A DNA stretch of 64,000 nucleotides from contig NZ_JAIQDG010000025.1 in NCBI RefSeq assembly GCF_020037125.1, forward strand, positions 116,604 through 180,603, given 5' to 3'. This document shows, piece by piece, positions 48,940-57,985 of this stretch (position 1 is the stretch's first letter; the number at the start of each line of letters is the position of its first letter). The stretch is from Myxococcus sp. RHSTA-1-4 (GTDB lineage Bacteria; Myxococcota; Myxococcia; Myxococcales; Myxococcaceae). The notes under the pieces were generated by a model, which saw only the letters and a program-made list of their open reading frames with translations, made no database searches and was not told the origin of the DNA. The translations under genes were made by a program, and so were the position numbers.

Positions 48940-50784
48940 ATGACCGAACCCACCCGCCAGAAAGAGAAAGCGAAGGTCCAGCGGCCCGCCAGGCCGCTTC
49001 ACCCAGGGGTCCAGCCGAACCGGCGGATCGAGGACCATGCGCTCATTGGCAACCTGCGCTCGGCGGCACTGGTCGCCAGGGACGGGACGATTGACTGGTT
49101 GTGCCTGCCGGACTTCGACTCCGACGCCTGCTTCACGAGTCTGCTCGGGACGCCGGAGAACGGCGAGTGGGTGCTCGCGCCGAAGGCCCGCATCCAGAAG
49201 ATTGAGCGCCGCTACCGGAAGGACACGCTCATCCTGGAGACCGACTTCATCTGCGACACGGGAACCGTCCGGCTGATCGACTTCATGGCTGTCCGGCAGG
49301 AGCATCCCAGGCTCGTCCGGACCGTCGTGGGACTGAAGGGAAAGGTGACGATGCACTCGGCGGTGACGCCGCGCTTCGCCTTTGGCCGCTCCGTCCCCCG
49401 GGTGGAGAGCGCGGACGGCTCGCTCAGGGCCTTCGCCGGGCCGGACGCGCTGTTCCTTCGGCGCTCGGATCAGTCCGCCGCGCCCCCGCTGGTATCGGAC
49501 ATCCAGGTCAGCGAGGGCCAGCGGATCTCCTGGGTGCTGAGCTGGAACTACTCGTGGCTGGATGAGGTCCCGCCACGGCTGGACGCGGATGAGGCCGAGC
49601 GGGAAACCGAGCGCTTCTGGATCGGCTGGGTGTCGAAGATCGTCCCGCCGCCGAGGTACCGCGACACGGTGGTCCGGTCGTTGATCACCCTCAAGGCCTG
49701 CACCTTCGACCGCACCGGGGGCATCGTGGCCGCGCCCACCACCTCGCTCCCGGAGACGCCGGGAGGCGCGCGCAACTGGGACTACCGCTTCACGTGGTTG
49801 CGAGACGCGGTGCTCGCGCACAACGCGTTCGCGCGCGCGGGCGTGAGGGACGAGGCGGCGTCCTTCTGGAAGTGGGTGATGCGCGCCATCGCGGGAGACC
49901 CCTCGCAGATGCAGATCATGTACGGAATCCGCGGAGAGCGCCGCCTCACGGAGGCCGAGCTCGGCTGGCTCGACGGCTACGGCGGCGCGAAGCCGGTGCG
50001 CATCGGCAATGCGGCCTACGACCAGTTCCAGCTCGACGTGCTCGGCGAGGTGGCCGCGGTCATCTACGCGGGCGCGAAGACCACCGGGCAGGTCGGCCCC
50101 GTCGCGCAGCGCGCGCTGCTCAACGTCGCCGAGCAGACGATGCAGGTCTGGAGGAAGCCCGACAAGGGCATCTGGGAGATGCGCGGCCCGGACCGCCACT
50201 TCGTCGCCTCCAAGGTGGCCGCGTGGGGGGCGATCGACCGGGCCATCAAGGCCGCGGAGGAGACGCAGCTGGCGGCCCCCGTCGACAAGCTGCTCGCGGT
50301 ACGCGAGGAAATCTTCAACGAGGTCTGCAACCAGGGGTTCGACCCCGAGCTGAACAGCTTCGTGCAGTACTACGGCGGCAAGCAGATGGACGCGAGCCTG
50401 CTCAACATCCCGCTATTCGGGTTCCTTCCCGCGACGGACCCTCGAGTGGTGGGCACGGTGGCGATGATTGAGCGCGAGCTCATCCAGGACGGGCTGGTGC
50501 TCCGCTTCAAGCCGGACGCCACCGGCTCGGTGGACGGGCTCCTCGGTGACGAGGGCACCTTCCTCGCGTGCTCGTTCTGGCTCGTCAACACGTACCAGAT
50601 GATGGGGCGCTTCGAGGACGCCCGGCGGCTGTTCGAGGCGCTGCTGGCGTTGAGCAACGACGTGGGCCTGCTCGCCGAGGAGTACATGCCGAAGCTGCAC
50701 GAGCAGATTGGCAACTTCCCGCAGGTGTTCAGCCACTGCGCGCTGGTCAACGCGGCCTACACCCTCGCCGAGACGCGCGCCTGA
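48940..50784 (+). CDS. GH15 family glycoside hydrolase (glucoamylase/trehalase-like)
   Basis: A 614-aa cytoplasmic enzyme without a signal peptide. A beta-sandwich N-domain opens with IEDHALIGNLRSAALV and DGTIDWLCLPDFDS. The (alpha/alpha)6 barrel has the substrate-binding RNWDYRFTWLRDA (from Arg278) and LGDEGTFLACSFWLV, where Glu538 is the expected catalytic residue. The unfused bacterial GH15 group includes glucoamylases, glucodextranases and trehalases, and the specificity is not readable. GGAGAC lies before the ATG. It may help mobilise glycogen or trehalose in starving or sporulating cells (inference). Confidence 0.93.
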   Translation: MTEPTRQKEKAKVQRPARPLHPGVQPNRRIEDHALIGNLRSAALVARDGTIDWLCLPDFDSDACFTSLLGTPENGEWVLAPKARIQKIERRYRKDTLILETDFICDTGTVRLIDFMAVRQEHPRLVRTVVGLKGKVTMHSAVTPRFAFGRSVPRVESADGSLRAFAGPDALFLRRSDQSAAPPLVSDIQVSEGQRISWVLSWNYSWLDEVPPRLDADEAERETERFWIGWVSKIVPPPRYRDTVVRSLITLKACTFDRTGGIVAAPTTSLPETPGGARNWDYRFTWLRDAVLAHNAFARAGVRDEAASFWKWVMRAIAGDPSQMQIMYGIRGERRLTEAELGWLDGYGGAKPVRIGNAAYDQFQLDVLGEVAAVIYAGAKTTGQVGPVAQRALLNVAEQTMQVWRKPDKGIWEMRGPDRHFVASKVAAWGAIDRAIKAAEETQLAAPVDKLLAVREEIFNEVCNQGFDPELNSFVQYYGGKQMDASLLNIPLFGFLPATDPRVVGTVAMIERELIQDGLVLRFKPDATGSVDGLLGDEGTFLACSFWLVNTYQMMGRFEDARRLFEALLALSNDVGLLAEEYMPKLHEQIGNFPQVFSHCALVNAAYTLAETRA

Positions 50785-50957
50785 GCCCACGTGATGGCCT
50801 GCCGGGAAGTGCGTGCGGAGTTCCCGGCGCCGACAGGATTCTCGTACCCGCGGACACGTATACGGAACCGGGCCCCTGGCCTATCTCTTCACCCGGCGGC
50901 AGGGCGGAATTTTCAATCCTTGCTGCTTTTCCCGCAAAGCCGGAGAGAGGCACCTCA

Positions 50958-52235
50958 ATGAGCCAGGAGCAATTCCCCATGCAGGAGCAGCAGATGTACG
51001 GCGAGGCCCTCAAGGCCCGCATCACCGACGCGGTTCGCGAGCGCGTCGTGTCGGCTCTCGAGGAGCGTCTCGGCAATGAAATCCGTGAGCGCGTGGGCGA
51101 GGCGGTGCGCAGCGCGGTGAGCGAGCGCTGGGCGGGAATGCAGCAGGGCCAGGGCCCCCAGCCTGGTCCCCAGTTCGACACGGAGCGCATCACCGAGGCC
51201 GTCCAGAGTCGCCTGGCGGATACCATCCGTGAGCGCGTCAGCACCGGGGTGCAGGAGCGCGTGCGCGAGGTGCTCAGGGACCGGCTGGCGGAGACGCTGC
51301 GCACCGCCCTGGTCGAGAACTGGATGACCATGCAGCAGGGCTACGGGCAGTTCGACACCGAGCGCATCGCGGAGAAGGTTCGCAGCCGGCTCGAGGATGC
51401 GCTCCGGGAGCGTCTCAACACCGTCGTGCGCGAGCGCGTCCGCGAGGCGCTGCGGGAGCGGCTGGGGGAGGCGCTGCGCACCGCGATGCCCGAGCGGCGG
51501 ATGGGCATGGAGAGCTTCGGCCAGGTCGGCCCCGAGCGCATCGCGGAGGTCGTGCGCACCCGGCTCGCCGACACCCTGCCCGAGCGGCTCAACACCGTCG
51601 TGCGCGAGCGCGTCCACGAGGCGCTGAAGGAGCGGCTGGCGGAGGGGCTGCGCACCGTCATCTCCGAGCGGACGATGCAGCAGGGCTTCGACCCCGAGCG
51701 CCTCGCCGACACCCTCCGCGAGCGCATCGTGGAGGGCATCCGGGAGCGGGTCCACGCCGGCCTGCGCGAGCGCGTCCGTGAAGCGCTGCGGGAGCGGCTG
51801 GGGGAGGCGCTGCGCGGCGCGGTGAGCGAGCGGTCCATGGGAATGGGCCCCCAGCAGGGCATCGGCCAGTTCGACCCCGAGCGCCTCGCCGACGCCATCC
51901 GCGGGCGCCTGGTCGACACCCTCCACGAGCGGCTCTCCAACACCCTCCGCGAGCACCTGAACGAGGCGCTCCGGGAGCGGCTGACCGAGTCGCTCCGCGA
52001 GGCGATGGGCGGGACGACGCGTGGCGGAATGGGCTTCCAGCAGGGGATGGGCTTCCCGCAGGGGATGGGCTTCCAGCAGGGTGCCGGCCAGGTCGACACC
52101 GAGAGCATCGTGGCCGCCGTCCGCGAGCGCGTCGGTGAGGAGATCCGCGAGCGCGTGGCGGACGTGGTCCGCGAGCGCGTCAGCGAGGCGGTGCGCAAGG
52201 AGCTGAGGAACGGCTCCCACCACCCGCTGTCCTGA
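50958..52235 (+). CDS. Repeat protein with strict four-residue hydrophobic periodicity (RERL repeats), unknown function
   Basis: A 425-aa protein of seven helical units (about 45-50 aa each) separated by Gly/Gln/Met linkers (MQQG, MGMGPQQG, three MGFxQG). Within a unit Ile/Leu/Val recur every fourth residue, for example unit 2 at relative positions 6, 10, 14 and so on to 46, mostly in tetrads of the form LRER, VRER or LGEA. Arg and Glu fill the other places; Cys, Trp and Tyr are nearly absent. No signal peptide or membrane helix is seen, so it is probably cytoplasmic. The ATG at 50958 has GGAGAGAGG upstream; the frame is open 390 bp further but that overlaps GH15. Family unknown. A DNA-, membrane- or polymer-associated role is possible. 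Confidence 0.82.
   Translation: MSQEQFPMQEQQMYGEALKARITDAVRERVVSALEERLGNEIRERVGEAVRSAVSERWAGMQQGQGPQPGPQFDTERITEAVQSRLADTIRERVSTGVQERVREVLRDRLAETLRTALVENWMTMQQGYGQFDTERIAEKVRSRLEDALRERLNTVVRERVREALRERLGEALRTAMPERRMGMESFGQVGPERIAEVVRTRLADTLPERLNTVVRERVHEALKERLAEGLRTVISERTMQQGFDPERLADTLRERIVEGIRERVHAGLRERVREALRERLGEALRGAVSERSMGMGPQQGIGQFDPERLADAIRGRLVDTLHERLSNTLREHLNEALRERLTESLREAMGGTTRGGMGFQQGMGFPQGMGFQQGAGQVDTESIVAAVRERVGEEIRERVADVVRERVSEAVRKELRNGSHHPLS
51003..52200 (+). repeat. Seven degenerate coding repeats of the RERL protein
   Basis: Units begin near 51003, 51174, 51351, 51525, 51687, 51870 and 52095. Some DNA stretches are almost identical between units, for example the GCTGCGGGAGCGGCTGGGGG block near 51450 and near 51785, indicating duplication within the gene. 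Confidence 0.75.
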
Positions 52236-52269
52236 CGGGCATCGGGGCCAGATGACGGCCTCGTGAATG

Positions 52270-52308
52270 GAGGGCCTGGACCGTCGCGACAGCGGCGTCC
52301 GGGCCCTC
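52270..52308. terminator. Bidirectional hairpin terminator between convergent genes
   Basis: GAGGGCCTGGAC and GTCCGGGCCCTC pair over 12 bp (one G-U) around a 15-nt loop. It lies 35 bp past the repeat-protein stop and 20 bp beyond the outer-membrane gene's stop; no long T run on either side. Confidence 0.55.
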
Positions 52309-52328
52309 GCCATTTCCACGGAGCCCCG

Positions 52329-53255
52329 TCACTCCGGCTGCCACACCAGGAAGCTCAAGCTCATCACCAGCAGGCCGCCCTGGGGACGCGAGCGCGTGCC
52401 GAAGTCCCATTCGTACCGCGCCCCCACCTTCGCCTTCAGCTTCGGAATCAGCACGTTGACCTCGGGTCCGAGCCCGAACACCCTGTCCCGCGCCCCCCGG
52501 AGCACCTCGGGAACGTCCTCCCCGGTATCGTCACGGACCTGCCAGAGCGCGTACCCGGCGACTCCGACGTCCACCCCCCGAAGCACGAGCGCGCCGGCGC
52601 CACCCTGGACCTGGATGGTGTCGCCGCGTGTGATGTCGATGCCGCGCTTGCGGAGGTTGTGGTCGTAACTCACCAGCGCCGACGCCCGCGCGCGCCGGCC
52701 CTCGTCGAAGAACACCGCTCCGCCGAGCGAGAACTGGTGCGTCCAATGCCCGCTGCCGACTCCACTCCCCCCGCGAGCCTCGAACCACCCGGTGGGGATG
52801 TAGACACCGTACGAGGCCACCAGGTCGGCGAGGGGCAGCCGCCATCCCAGGTGCACGGGCATCACGTACACGTCGCCCAGGCCGAAGCGGTCCACGCTCG
52901 CGCGCGGGTCCTCGCTGTTCACGGAGATGCGCGCGAGGGGGACGGCGACCGTGGCGCCCAGGTACGGCCACCCCGGCCATTGGACCGTGAGGTTGACACC
53001 CACGGCATTGGCGACCGCGTCGAGGTCGAACCCCTGCACCGGCTGGAGCTCGCCGTACCGGTCGCGAAGCTGACTCGCCGAGTACCAGAGCAGCCGATCT
53101 CCCACGTAGACCCCGGGCCCCTGCTGCACCCCGGCGTCGACCCCGATACCGCCGGGAATCTTGTGCCCGAGCTCCTGCGCGCTCGCCGCCGCTGGGAGCA
53201 GCACCCCCAACGCGGCGAACGCACTGCCGAGGAACGTGCGAGCAGAGCCGGTCAT
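52329..53255 (-). CDS. Outer-membrane transporter-like protein (phenol_MetA_deg family)
   Basis: A 308-aa exported beta-barrel protein with a signal peptide (1-26, ASAQE). GLGDVYVMPVHLGW, SYGVYIPTGWFE, HQFSLGGAVFFDEGRRAR and the terminal MSLSFLVWQPE match the phenol-degradation MetA-pathway (PF13557-type) porin-like family. These proteins often accompany aromatic-compound transport, yet no degradation genes are nearby. The start at 53255 gives the signal peptide; its ribosome site is weak. It is divergent from an MFS transporter across 252 bp. Confidence 0.85.
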   Translation of the reverse strand: MTGSARTFLGSAFAALGVLLPAAASAQELGHKIPGGIGVDAGVQQGPGVYVGDRLLWYSASQLRDRYGELQPVQGFDLDAVANAVGVNLTVQWPGWPYLGATVAVPLARISVNSEDPRASVDRFGLGDVYVMPVHLGWRLPLADLVASYGVYIPTGWFEARGGSGVGSGHWTHQFSLGGAVFFDEGRRARASALVSYDHNLRKRGIDITRGDTIQVQGGAGALVLRGVDVGVAGYALWQVRDDTGEDVPEVLRGARDRVFGLGPEVNVLIPKLKAKVGARYEWDFGTRSRPQGGLLVMSLSFLVWQPE

Positions 53256-53507
53256 GAGAAAAGCTCAGCACGGCAAGAGCGTCAGGTGTCCCTGCCCGGC
53301 GGTGCCAGGACCGTGTCCTCTTTCATGGCCCCCATTGAGCCCGGCCTGGACGGCCCCCATCCCCCCTCCGCGTCATCTCCCGGATGTCTCGCTGGGAGTA
53401 ACGCGGCGTGGGACAAGGGCGGCAACGTCTACCTGGAGAGATACGCCGAGCCGGCTTTGTCGACGTCTCACTCGAGCCAGGGGCATCGCAGTGCAACGGG
53501 GAGTGAC

Positions 53508-54785
53508 ATGTCCGGACAGCAAGAGGCCGCGGCGGTTCATCTCGATGCCGGAGCCAATCCCACCGCGGGGGTCCGAGCGCCGCCTCGCTCCGGATGGTGG
53601 GTGGTCGCGACCTCGACGCTCGGGCTGATGCTCGGCTACAGCACCTATATCTCCTACGTGTTCGGGGTCTTCGTCCGGCCGCTCGGCGCCGAGTTCGGCT
53701 GGAGCCGGCCGCAGATTGCCTTCGCGCTGACGCTCTGCAACTGGTTCGTCGTGGCCCTGTCGCCGCTCGCGGGCTTCATGCTCGACCGTGTCGGTCCGCG
53801 CCGGATGCTGCTGCCGTCCGTGCTGGGGCTGGCGGGAATGCTGTTCGCGCTCGCGCTCCAGCCCGGCTCGCTGCCCGTCTTCTACGCGCTCCACCTCGGA
53901 CTGGCGCTGGCGGCGCTCGGCACCCTTCCCGCCGTCTATACGCGAGCCATCGTCGGGTGGTTCGATGAGCGCCGGGGAATCGCGCTCGGCGTCGCGCTGG
54001 CGGGCGTCGGGCTGGGCGGAATCCTGCTCCCCCCCGCGCTGCAGGCCGCCATTGGCTCGCTCGGGTGGCGTGGCGCCTACACCGCGCTCGGCGTCGCGAT
54101 GCTCGTCCTCGTGCTGCCCGCGGCGCTTCGCTTCTTCGACGACAGGGCCTCGGCACCCGCCGTCAAGGCCGCGCCCGTCCCCTCACACGGCGTCGCGAAC
54201 CTTCGCGAGGCGGCTCGCACGCGGACGTTCTGGCTGCTGATTGCCATCTTCGTCCTGCTGGGGACGATGACCCTGGGCGTGTCGGCCAGCCTGGTGCCGA
54301 TTCTCACGGACTCCGGACTGACACCGCAGGCCGCCGCCGCCATGGCCTCGTCGCTGGGAGTGGGCGTGCTCGTGGGGCGCATCGCCTCGGGCCTGCTCAT
54401 CGACCGCCTGCCGGCGCGTCTCGTGGCCCTGGTGTGCATGCTGGCCTCCAGCGCGGGGCTGGCGGGCCTCGCCAGCGGGGGCGCCGGGGCCGTCATCGCG
54501 GTCTGTCTCTTCCTGACGGGCTTCGGCATCGGCGCCGAGTTCGACTTCATGAGCTGGTTCGTGAGCCGGTACCTGGGCCTCAGGGCCTACGGCCGCATCT
54601 ACGGCTGGACGTACGCGGCCTTCCAGCTCGGCTGCGGCATGGGTCCGCTGCTGATGGCGCTCGGCCGCGAGCGCCTGGGCGGCTATGGCCCGGGGCTGAT
54701 GGGCCTGAGCGCGGCGGCGGCGCTCGCCGGGCTGATGTTCCTGGCGTTCCCGCCGCTGGCCCACGGTGCGACGCGGGAGGCCTGA
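53508..54785 (+). CDS. MFS transporter, monocarboxylate/oxalate-formate antiporter-like
   Basis: A 425-aa transporter with about 12 membrane helices. The first helix region GWWVVATSTLGLMLGY and the loop FGVFVRPLGAEFGWSR are typical of the MCT/OxlT branch of the major facilitator superfamily; the 2-3 loop reads LDRVGPRRML. The likely substrate is a small carboxylate, but specificity is not visible. ATG 53508 follows GGGGAGTGAC; the long open frame upstream overlaps the divergent gene and is not coding. No operon partner. Confidence 0.9.
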   Translation: MSGQQEAAAVHLDAGANPTAGVRAPPRSGWWVVATSTLGLMLGYSTYISYVFGVFVRPLGAEFGWSRPQIAFALTLCNWFVVALSPLAGFMLDRVGPRRMLLPSVLGLAGMLFALALQPGSLPVFYALHLGLALAALGTLPAVYTRAIVGWFDERRGIALGVALAGVGLGGILLPPALQAAIGSLGWRGAYTALGVAMLVLVLPAALRFFDDRASAPAVKAAPVPSHGVANLREAARTRTFWLLIAIFVLLGTMTLGVSASLVPILTDSGLTPQAAAAMASSLGVGVLVGRIASGLLIDRLPARLVALVCMLASSAGLAGLASGGAGAVIAVCLFLTGFGIGAEFDFMSWFVSRYLGLRAYGRIYGWTYAAFQLGCGMGPLLMALGRERLGGYGPGLMGLSAAAALAGLMFLAFPPLAHGATREA

Positions 54786-54875
54786 CCCGCTTCCCACCTC
54801 TCGAGCCGCGGCGGGGCCCCGGGCCGGCATCAATCCCGGCTCACCTCGGGACGCCACCGGATAATCCAGCCCCGC

Positions 54876-56573
54876 ATGTCACGGGCCGGTACACTGCGCC
54901 GCGACATGCGGTCCTCATCGCCCCCCCTGGCCCCCCCCCCCGCCATCGTCGCCCAGGAGCGTCATGCTTGGCGGTGGGTCCCCCCAGCCTGCCTGGGGGT
55001 GGCGCTCGCGGCCCTGCTGCCCCTTCTCGGCCTCGACGGCTGGCCCTTCAACCACGAGGGCTTCTCCGTCTTCGAGCGCGCGGAGGCGTTCCGCCGCGCA
55101 TACGCGGCAGGGGACTTCTTCCCGCTGTGGACGCCCTTCTGCCACAACGGCCATGGCTCTCCCTGGCCCTTCTTCTACCACCGGCTCTTCACCACGCTCT
55201 CCGGCGGGCTCGCCTGGGTGCTGGGCTCCGCGTTCCGCGGCGTACAGCTCGCGCTGCTGCTCGGCCTCCTCGCGGGGGCCCTGGGAATGGCCGCCGTCGC
55301 GCGAAGGCTCGGAGCATCCCCCCGCCTCCAGGTGCTCGCGGCCTTCCTGCTCTGCTTCTCCCCCTACGCCTACCTGGACTGGCTGGTGCGCGGCGCCGCG
55401 GCCGAGCTCTCCGCGATGATGCTCTATCCCTGGCTGTTGTGGGCGTGCCTGCGCCTGCGCGACGAGGGCCGGGGCGGCTGGTCGGTGGGGCTGGCCCTCG
55501 CGGCCATGTTCTACGCGCACATGGTGATGTTCCTGTATGCGTTCTTCACGCTGGCCGTGGCCCTGGGATTCATGCGCGCCCGGTGGGGCTGGCGCTCCAC
55601 GCTCGCCGCGACGGGCCAGGCGGCGTTGGTGGTGCTGGTGCTGTGCGCCCCCTATGCGCTGCTGATGGTGCGGCTGGAGAAGCACTTCAACCCGGGCGCG
55701 CTCGGCGCCTGGACGCCCGACCGCGAATACGTGCCGCTGGCGCGGTACCTCTGGGACAGGAAGTTCCACTGGGGAAAGCAGTGGGAGGGCATCACGCCGG
55801 AGATAGGCCGCGCGCTGAGCATCGGCCTGCTGGTCCTGGGCGGCGTGAGGCTCGCCTCGCGCGGGGACACGCGGAGCCGGGGCCCCGCGTGGGGCTTGCT
55901 GCTGGGCAGCGCCGCCATCTACGCGGTGCTGCAGCTTCCCGTCTCCGCGCCGTTCTACCGCGCGGTGCCCTTCGCCCGCCTGCTCCAGTTCCCCTGGCGG
56001 CTGGTGGCCTTCCTCACGCCGCTCCTCGTGCTCGTGCTGTGCATGCTGGTGGAGGACACGGCCGCGCGGGACGGCTGGAAGCGGCGGCTCTCGTGGGCCG
56101 TGGTGGGGCTCACCGTCTTCACGGGCCTGTGGTTCGGCTGGAGGGCAACGCACCCCCGCTATCCCGTGGCCTCCCGGTCGGAAATCGAGAGCGAGCTCGC
56201 CGCGCTCGACCGCCCGTGGTCCGGCAACGAGTACCTCCCCCGGGCCGCCGTCGAAGCGGGCGTCCCACCACCAGCGGCGTTCCTCTCACACGAGGGCTGC
56301 GAGAAGGTGGAGGCGGAGCCTCGCGAGGCGCTGCTCGGGGCCCTCCATTTCGGCCGCATCACCCTCTCCGTGTCGGCGCCGCGAGGGTGCACCGTGCGCT
56401 TCAACCAGTTCCAGACGCCCTTCCTCGCGGCCGAGGCGGACACCCCGGCGCGCTTCGTCACCACGGAGGCCGGCACCCTCGAAGTCCAGCTCCCCGCCGG
56501 AGAGCACCGCGTCATCCTCCGCCGCCGGGGGCTCTTCGAGCTGCTCTCCCGGCACCTGCGGCCCGGAGCGTGA
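54876..56573 (+). CDS. Polytopic membrane protein (YfhO / PTPS-related glycosyltransferase-like)
   Basis: A 565-aa membrane protein with about 10-11 helices (residues 30-430) and a C-terminal soluble beta-domain (about 440-565). The large first loop FPLWTPFCHNGHGSPWPFFY, with conserved His/Asn/Pro, and the later HMVMFLYAF and FARLLQFPWRL resemble the 6-pyruvoyl-tetrahydropterin-synthase-related / YfhO type, which is related to GT-C lipid-linked glycosyltransferases. The N-terminal tail before helix 1 contains an 11-C homopolymer. The start is ATG 54876 or ATG 54906; neither has a clear ribosome site. Its stop is 4 bp from that of the convergent activator gene. Confidence 0.82.
   Translation: MSRAGTLRRDMRSSSPPLAPPPAIVAQERHAWRWVPPACLGVALAALLPLLGLDGWPFNHEGFSVFERAEAFRRAYAAGDFFPLWTPFCHNGHGSPWPFFYHRLFTTLSGGLAWVLGSAFRGVQLALLLGLLAGALGMAAVARRLGASPRLQVLAAFLLCFSPYAYLDWLVRGAAAELSAMMLYPWLLWACLRLRDEGRGGWSVGLALAAMFYAHMVMFLYAFFTLAVALGFMRARWGWRSTLAATGQAALVVLVLCAPYALLMVRLEKHFNPGALGAWTPDREYVPLARYLWDRKFHWGKQWEGITPEIGRALSIGLLVLGGVRLASRGDTRSRGPAWGLLLGSAAIYAVLQLPVSAPFYRAVPFARLLQFPWRLVAFLTPLLVLVLCMLVEDTAARDGWKRRLSWAVVGLTVFTGLWFGWRATHPRYPVASRSEIESELAALDRPWSGNEYLPRAAVEAGVPPPAAFLSHEGCEKVEAEPREALLGALHFGRITLSVSAPRGCTVRFNQFQTPFLAAEADTPARFVTTEAGTLEVQLPAGEHRVILRRRGLFELLSRHLRPGA
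54931..54941 (+). repeat. Homopolymeric C tract (11 nt) in a coding start region
   Basis: Eleven consecutive C encode part of an Ala-Pro-Pro-Pro run, 8 bases after a run of seven C. It lies between both candidate starts and the first membrane helix, so slippage would shift the frame of the whole protein. Confidence 0.85.
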
Positions 56574-56577
56574 GCGG

Positions 56578-57960
56578 CTATTCCTCGCCGCCCTCTCCCT
56601 CCGTGCCCGGGGAGAGTCCATGGCGCTTGAGCAGCCGCCGGAGCTGCGTGCGGTGCATGTCGAGGGCCCTCGCCGTGGCGGCCACGTTGCCACCGTGCCG
56701 CCGCAGTGCTTCCTCCAGGCGGGTCCGCTCCCCGGCATCGAGCGGCCTGGCCCGGGGCGCCTCTCGCACCACCTCGCGCCCGCCGGCGGGCGGTTCGGGA
56801 GACAGGGCGGGCCCGAAGGCGGTGCCGGCGCTCGGGCTCAGGTGACGGGCCTCCACGCGCGCGGCCCCCTGGAGGAGCGCGGCCTGGACGGCGCCCCGCG
56901 CCTCGACGAGCAGCTCTCGGACATTGCCGGGCCAGGGCCGCAGCAGACACGCCTCCACCAGCGACACATGCAGCCCCAGCGCGGGCGCCACCTTGAGCAC
57001 CTCGCGCTGGAGCAGCAGGGGAAGCTCCTCGGGGCGCTGGCGCAGCGGTGGCAGCGTCACCTCCGGCCGGCCCAGGCGGAAGTACAGGTCCTCCCGCAGC
57101 CGCCCGCTGGCCACCTGCGCGCGCAGCTCCCTGTTGCTCGCCGAGCAGAGGTGGAGGTCCACCGGCTTCGGCTTCGCCGCTCCGAGCGCGAGCACCTCGC
57201 GCATCTCCAGCGCCCGCAGCAGCTTCGCCTGGACGGCCAGGTCCAGCTCCACCACCTCGTCGAGGAAGAGCGTGCCGCCGTCCGCGGCCTGGAGGTAGCC
57301 CTGGGCGTCGGCATCCGCGCCCGAGTAGGCGCCGCGCTTGACGCCGAACAACAGCCGCTCGGCCAGGCCGTGGGGAATCGCCGCGCAGTTGACCGCCACG
57401 AAGGGCCCGTCCCGGCGCGGCCCCTGCTGGTGGAAGGCGCGCGCCACGCCCTCCTTGCCCGTCCCGCTCTCCCCATGGATGTGGAGCGAGAACCCGAGCT
57501 GCGCGGCGCGGGCCACCTCCTCGAGGAGCCGCTGGAGGGCCGGGCCGCGCACGAAGCCCTCCACGAGCGCCACGCCGTGCCGCTGGAGCGGGCCCACGTC
57601 CGCGCAGGGCACGAACAGCGAGTCCCCCATGCGGATGACCCGCTGTGCCTCGCGAGGCGTCCCGGCGGGCACGGGCTCACCCTCCACGAAGGTGCCGTTC
57701 TGACTGCCCAGGTCGGTGACGAAGAAGCGCCGCCCGTCGAAGTGGACGCGCGCATGGCGCCGGGACATCCGCGGGTCCTGAGCCTCACCGAGCACGGCGG
57801 CCCCACGCCCCAATTCCAGCGCCTCTCCCCCGAGCGGCAGCGCCACCGCCATCGTCGCCCCCGCTCCAAACAGGCGCAGCAGGCCCGGGACGCGTGGCGC
57901 GCCGGAGTCGCTTCCCCCCTGGACGCCGCTCGGACGCAGCGTCGATTGCTCTGGCTCCAT
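56578..57960 (-). CDS. FHA-domain sigma-54-dependent transcriptional activator
   Basis: A 460-aa enhancer-binding protein. The FHA domain (about 45-120; MSRRHARV, LGSQNGTFV) should read Thr phosphorylation. The AAA+ domain (about 135-370) has GESGTGKE (163-170), a sigma-54 contact loop GAYSGA (210-215) and Walker B LFLDEV. The C-terminal Fis-type helix-turn-helix is VAATARALDMHRTQLRRLL. It closely parallels the gene at 18561, including the changed contact loop. The start ATG at 57960 has no ribosome site, but a TATAAT lies 8 bases upstream, which suggests a leaderless mRNA. A TPR Ser/Thr kinase gene lies 1.4 kb away and could be an upstream kinase (inference). Confidence 0.93.
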   Translation of the reverse strand: MEPEQSTLRPSGVQGGSDSGAPRVPGLLRLFGAGATMAVALPLGGEALELGRGAAVLGEAQDPRMSRRHARVHFDGRRFFVTDLGSQNGTFVEGEPVPAGTPREAQRVIRMGDSLFVPCADVGPLQRHGVALVEGFVRGPALQRLLEEVARAAQLGFSLHIHGESGTGKEGVARAFHQQGPRRDGPFVAVNCAAIPHGLAERLLFGVKRGAYSGADADAQGYLQAADGGTLFLDEVVELDLAVQAKLLRALEMREVLALGAAKPKPVDLHLCSASNRELRAQVASGRLREDLYFRLGRPEVTLPPLRQRPEELPLLLQREVLKVAPALGLHVSLVEACLLRPWPGNVRELLVEARGAVQAALLQGAARVEARHLSPSAGTAFGPALSPEPPAGGREVVREAPRARPLDAGERTRLEEALRRHGGNVAATARALDMHRTQLRRLLKRHGLSPGTEGEGGEE

Positions 57961-57968
57961 GTGGGGCG

Positions 57969-57974
57969 ATTATA
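57969..57974 (-). promoter_or_regulatory. Consensus -10 box (TATAAT) before the FHA activator gene
   Basis: A perfect TATAAT reads on the minus strand and ends 8 bases before the ATG, which would put the transcription start at or next to the start codon. No good -35 hexamer is visible 16-18 bp upstream. Confidence 0.5.
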
Positions 57975-57985
57975 GGCGGCCCCCG

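Noticed and set aside
50568..50957. N-terminal extension of the RERL repeat protein
   Set aside because: It overlaps the GH15 gene in another frame and has no repeat pattern; ATG 50958 has a good ribosome site.
51003..52200. CRISPR-like or satellite DNA
   Set aside because: The repeats are in-frame protein repeats without constant spacers or identical direct repeats.
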